DNA of 64,000 nt from Castanea sativa (Eukaryota; Streptophyta; Magnoliopsida; Fagales; Fagaceae), in assembly GCF_040712315.1 (NCBI RefSeq), contig NC_134015.1, positions 6,971,945 to 7,035,944 on the forward strand. The letters run 5' to 3'. Positions 60,301 through 64,000 of the stretch are shown here, one piece after another. Both the position numbers and the translations under genes were made by a program. Positions within the stretch are counted from its first letter, which is position 1, and the number at the start of each line of letters is the position of its first letter. The notes beneath the pieces were generated by a model. The model ran no database searches, was not told the DNA's origin, and saw only the letters and a program-made list of their open reading frames with translations.

Positions 60301-61234
60301 TAGAAGAACGTCGAGGTGGTTGCTTCCTGGGAATAACAGCAGGATTAACGTTCAGGTGATGGCAAATGAAGCTTGGGTCAACCCCTGGAGCCTCGTAGGG
60401 ATCCCATGTAAATACATCAATATTGCTTTTCAAAAACATCACCAATTCCATCTTCTCTTGATGTGGTAGTTGTACCCCAACCTGAAAGAACCTTTCAGGG
60501 TCATCATTAATAAGAAATTTTTCCAACTCTTCACACGTTGCCTTCTCTGCTGTCATCGCACTGAGCGCATCCAGAGTCGTTAATTGCTATAAGTCTTCTG
60601 TAGACGAGGCCGAGGATTCTAGTTTGGCCTGACGCAGTATTGTAGCCGATATGCATTGCCTTGCTACCGATTGACTCCCAAGAATCTCCTCAATTTGTCT
60701 TCCCGATGGGAACTTTACTTTGACATGTAGAGTTGAGGAAACAGCTCCCAGAGCATGTAGCTAAGGTCTTGCAACGATGGGCGTATATGGGGAATAAGCG
60801 TCAACCACAATGAAATCCACATCAACTGTTTCCAGACCTGATTGCACCGGCAAACGAATTTATCCCTTTGGTATGACGACCTTCCCTTCAAAACTTATCA
60901 GTGGTGAATCGTAAGCTGTAAGATCCTCGAGCTTCAAATTGAGCCCCTTAAACAAATTAGGGTACATAATATTCGCACCACTACCCTAATCAACCATCAC
61001 CCTCTTTACATCGTAGTTCCCTATCCTTAGAGTAACCACCAGGGCGTCATCATGCGGTTGGATGGTCCCAACTTTATCTTCGTCCGAGAAGCCCAAGATA
61101 GGCAGAGAAGCACCTTTAATTCTTTTTGGCCTGGAGCCAGACTCCTCGGTGAGAATATGTGATACGGACATCATCCTAGTAGGACAGGACTCGGTCCTGC
61201 TTGGGGCTGCAAGGATGACATTAATTGTTCCCAA
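57325..61234 (-). pseudogene. Tat pol: protease, RT, RNase H, aRNase H, integrase
   Basis: Order on the minus strand: protease 61234-60790 with the catalytic motif changed to VD-stop-GSGAN (TAG 60986-60988); RT 60556-59543 with KVCVDFIDLN-like core (WRVCVDFIDLNKACPKD) and intact YVDD; RNase H 59402-59100 (PVYYISKSLNEAE); second RNase H 59135-58530; integrase 58134-57325 with DYFTKW, LDNGVQF and the third acidic residue in the damaged P-stop-VNG-stop-AEAVN (57877-57891), then a GPYRI tail. At least ten stops, most one transition from CAG, CAA or TGG. The enzymes would process, copy and integrate the element. Confidence 0.9.
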
Positions 61235-61297
61235 GGGGGGCCGAGATGAATTATTCCTCAGGTTAATCGAACCCGAATTGCTTCCTTGCCCATTGGG

Positions 61298-62640
61298 CTA
61301 ATATAAATGTTGCCTAAACTTTTCTTCACTGACCAGCTGTTCCAAATGATTCCAAAGTGTCCGAAAATTCTCAGTAGTATGGCCTACATCCTGATGGTAT
61401 TGGCAAACAAGGTTCTGATTCCGCTTCGCAGGGTCCCCAGCCATCTTACTAGGCCACTTGAAGTAGGGTTCCTTGCAGACTTTATCCAACAATTGGTGCA
61501 CTGGTTCTTGGAATACGGTGTTAACTACTTAAGGGGAGGCTGAACCAGATTGCCCAAAGAAATCTCTCCTCGTCCTGTTGTTAATATACCTATCCGACCT
61601 GAAATCCCTCCTCTCCTGAGGGATAACTTTCGCTTTACCCTTACCTTGTTGTTGGTCTTCCTCGACCCTTTTATACTCATCAATGCGATCCATGAGCCGA
61701 CGTACACTCCCCACGAGCTTCTTGGTCAGAGATTTCCTTAAATTGTGATCAGTTGAGAGGCCCACCTTGAAAGTGTTAATCGCCACTTCGTCAAAATCAC
61801 CGTCGATTTCATTAAGCATCTCCCAGTATCTGTCAGAATACGCTTTCAAGGTCTCACCCTCCCTCATGGCCATAGATAACAATGAGTCCAAAGCCCGAGA
61901 AACCCTGCTGCATGTAATGAATCGAGACGTGAATGCCCTAGTGAGTTCCATGAAAGAATCAACAGATCCCGCCTTCAGTCCGTTAAACCATCTCATAGCA
62001 ACAGGTCCCAAGCTAGAGGGAAAGACTTTGCACATCAAGGTCTCGTTCTGAGAGTGTACCGTCATCCTCTGATTAAAATGACCCACATTCTCAACTGGGT
62101 CCGTCCTGCCATTATAGATGGTGAAAGTGGGCTGGCTGAACTGTCGTGGAAGTTTTCCCTTCTCGATCCTACGTGAGAAAAGGGACTTAGAGATCTGATG
62201 CAACGCCCTGCTCATAGCGTCATTTCCCAAGCCACTGGAGGGAAACTTTTTATGCCTACGACCTGGAAGCTCATCCTTCTCGTAAGAGAAAGTTTCGCTA
62301 GAAGGAGTTTTGGACCTTGGACTTTAACTGCTTCCCTAGGAGCCCCTAGAGGAAGGGTCGGAAAGAGGTGAGGCTCGCCTTCGTCTGACACGGTGTAATT
62401 TTTTCTTTAGGTGGTCAATCTCCTTCTGCATGGCCTTGGCGTCATCCTTATGGGTGGCTCTGCTTCCACCACGTGAATGGCTTGCACCGGGGTGTACCAT
62501 ATGCACACTTCCCTTTCGATCCCTCTGACGCTCGAGACGCTCAAAGTGATCTTCATGCTGGGACCCCTGAGACTCTGCATGATGCGAATCTAAGCCTGCT
62601 ATAATGTTCCAATTCCTTAAGCACTAGGTTTCCCACAGAC
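61298..62640 (-). pseudogene. Tat gag with zinc-knuckle-like end
   Basis: 62230-61529 is open for 233 codons and contains the retrotransposon gag core: QPTFTIYNGRTDPVENVGHF, AMRWFNGL, FTSRF, LLSMAMREGETLKAYSDRY. 61501-61298 carries CQYHQDVGHTTENFRTL, a C-x2-H knuckle relic. The N-terminal part (62640-62240) is shifted to other frames. Forms the particle core in intact elements. Confidence 0.85.
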
Positions 62641-62648
62641 GACGTCAA
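62631..62648 (-). other. Degenerate primer-binding site
   Basis: Right after the 5' LTR the minus strand reads TGACGTCGTCTGTGGGAA; plant Tat-type elements often have TGGCGCCGTC at this place. The two differences are transitions at CpG-type positions. Confidence 0.5.
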
Positions 62649-62649
62649 T

Positions 62650-63412
62650 TGTAAGTGCACAATTCGTACCCGGTCCCATCACTATATGGACTCAGGCCCA
62701 AAGAGCCTTATACAATAAAATTTGTAGAGTATGAGCTTGAAAACCTAGACTATGGATATTGTATAAAGAGAAACACAGACTAGATTGTCGTTATCTATGT
62801 ATTCAATAGATAAAGATGGCAGAAAAACTCTCCTCGGACGTAAGCTGAGGACCACTTGTATTACCTTTCTTTCTTTTAGAAAATATATTGCAATTACAGT
62901 TCAAGTATTTTTTCCCCTTCTCCTTTTTTCTCCCTTATTCTCTTATATCCCTCTTATTCTTCCCTTCTTCTTCCACGTGTACCACATATCTTTCAATTAG
63001 ATACTTGTCCTATCCAACATCTTCTTGAAATCTCCAAACACTAGCTAGAAGGCTGAACATTATTGTTCAGAGGTCATTTCTCCATTAATGCAGCCAGGGA
63101 AGTAGGTGCAGGGTCTTTAATGCGGTGGTAGCAGTATTTTCCCCTTTAATATTTCTCATACGTTCTTCCTCCCCATAACTGTGTGGATTATGCTTTTACC
63201 CAACAAATCTTCCGGGACTCTCTCTCCAAACACCTTGGCATGTCCTATGACCTTTACTTGATCCATCCGAGGAAATACTCCTCCTCGGACAGATCCTCCA
63301 ACTCTTTTAGCATGAACTGGCTTGCGGGCCTTAAAAGCTCTACTTGGACAGACTTACTCCACCAAATCATGCCCAAAACCTAAATGCATATTTTAATTAT
63401 TTTACCCCCACA
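62650..63412 (-). repeat. 5' LTR of the Tat element
   Basis: 763 bp, sense TGTGGGGG to CTTACA. It holds CCTCGG/CCGAGG motifs, a ATACTGCTACCACCGCATTAA core shared with the three solo LTRs, and a GGATATAAGAG TATA-like site near 62950. Short frames in it are not genes. Confidence 0.92.
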
Positions 63413-63417
63413 TTGGG

Positions 63418-64000
63418 TATAAATTAGTACCAAATCCTTTGAATACAAAAAACAAGTAATATGAAGTGCATCCTAACAACCATTGACTAAAGATAGTTAC
63501 TAAAAACAGTCATGAGTCATCCCCATTCGTTAGTCACTAGATGTCTTTTCTTTTGGTACAAGTGATGTGAGACTGAGCCCCAGGGAATAAAAGGGGCTTA
63601 AGTTATGCCACAGACTAATCACTAAACATCAATCCATGTACTTATTCATGAAGTAGATATCAATCCATTAACACAAGGAATCTAATTAATTGTGCATCCT
63701 TTGTAAATGGAGGACTTATTATTTAGCTTGCGTAAAACTTGAAATCTATACAAAAAAGAAGAAAAAAAAAAGGACTAAACTTGGTCTTAATACGGTTTGA
63801 AACAAAATGCAAGTCAATTAAATACGAATTGTATGTTGTCACCAGCTAGTTTTTGACACTTAATCAAAATCTAACTTCTATTTCTAGTATAATTTAACTA
63901 GCACATCGAAACAAGCATTCAATTAAGAAAAGTACTGGCGACTCATCCATGATCACCAATTACAAAGTGTCAAAGTCCATTAACAAATGAATCTTATTGA
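63418..64000. other. Right-hand spacer
   Basis: No gene or repeat supported. It is the target DNA beyond the Tat insertion. Confidence 0.45.

Larger units (their letters stand above)
53437..63412 (-). mobile_element. Ty3/Gypsy Tat-type retrotransposon, defective
   Basis: 9,976 bp between perfect 5-bp repeats TTGGG (53432-53436, 63413-63417). In sense order (minus): 5' LTR 63412-62650, primer site, gag, protease, RT, RNase H, second RNase H, integrase, 151-bp array, antisense ORF, truncated 3' LTR 53779-53437. The second RNase H (VYVNGAANQRGSGIGLVLVS, TTNNEAEYKAV) and an antisense ORF after pol are traits of the Tat lineage. The element has many stops and a ~420-bp loss from the inner part of its 3' LTR, so it cannot move. 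Confidence 0.93.

Noticed and set aside
61550..62051. Plus-strand frames over gag
   Set aside because: Shadows of the minus-strand gag core, which has family motifs.

Overview
The window is nuclear DNA of a flowering plant, most likely a woody eudicot. The intron-bearing genes, the plant LINE, Copia and Gypsy/Tat retroelements, the many MITEs and the A+T-rich spacers all fit. The style of the small repeats reminds me of Fagaceae (oak or chestnut), but that is memory and untested. There are no bacterial features, rRNAs, tRNAs or CRISPR arrays. Only one host gene looks complete. Most of the rest is transposable elements in different states of decay.

Layout. 0.6-2.1 kb: a three-exon, secreted, basic RNase T2 gene (minus strand) with eight cysteines, resembling the S-RNase class. 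2.3-4.15 kb: a short terminal-inverted-repeat (TIR) element rich in AAATCGAGTCT palindromes, its right end duplicated in tandem. 4.97-6.17 kb: a non-autonomous hAT-like element with a MITE nested in it. 6.2-13.1 kb: MITEs, a solo Gypsy LTR and an 814-bp hairpin. 13.16-19.06 kb: a full-length L1 LINE with a 17-bp target duplication; its 4.1-kb ORF2 has a single stop codon. 19.2-25.8 kb: older LINE and Copia remnants, a second solo LTR and exon-like relics. 25.82-34.84 kb: a 9.0-kb foldback element with inverted arms of about 2.3 and 1.8 kb made of tandem repeats and CTCGAG palindromes, flanked by a 9-bp near-perfect target duplication.

34.9-36.6 kb repeats parts of 19.2-25.8 kb, so the foldback element sits in one copy of a duplicated segment. 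37.5-50.6 kb is a local duplication cluster with three 3' fragments of a DUF1399/GRDP-like gene (A, B, C). B keeps four phase-compatible exons but lacks the 5' part. A and C share the same stop and frameshift and are pseudogenes. A third solo Gypsy LTR lies in block A only, and block C preserves the empty site. A solo Copia-type LTR sits in an intron of B.

53.44-63.41 kb is a nearly complete but dead Ty3/Gypsy element of Tat type on the minus strand: gag, protease, RT, RNase H, a second RNase H and integrase, then a 151-bp dimeric tandem array and a spliced antisense ORF on the plus strand, between LTRs with a 5-bp TTGGG target duplication. The three solo LTRs belong to the same LTR family. 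Many stops in the Tat and LINE ORFs are CAG/CAA to TAG/TAA or TGG to TAG/TGA, the pattern expected from deamination of methylated cytosine.
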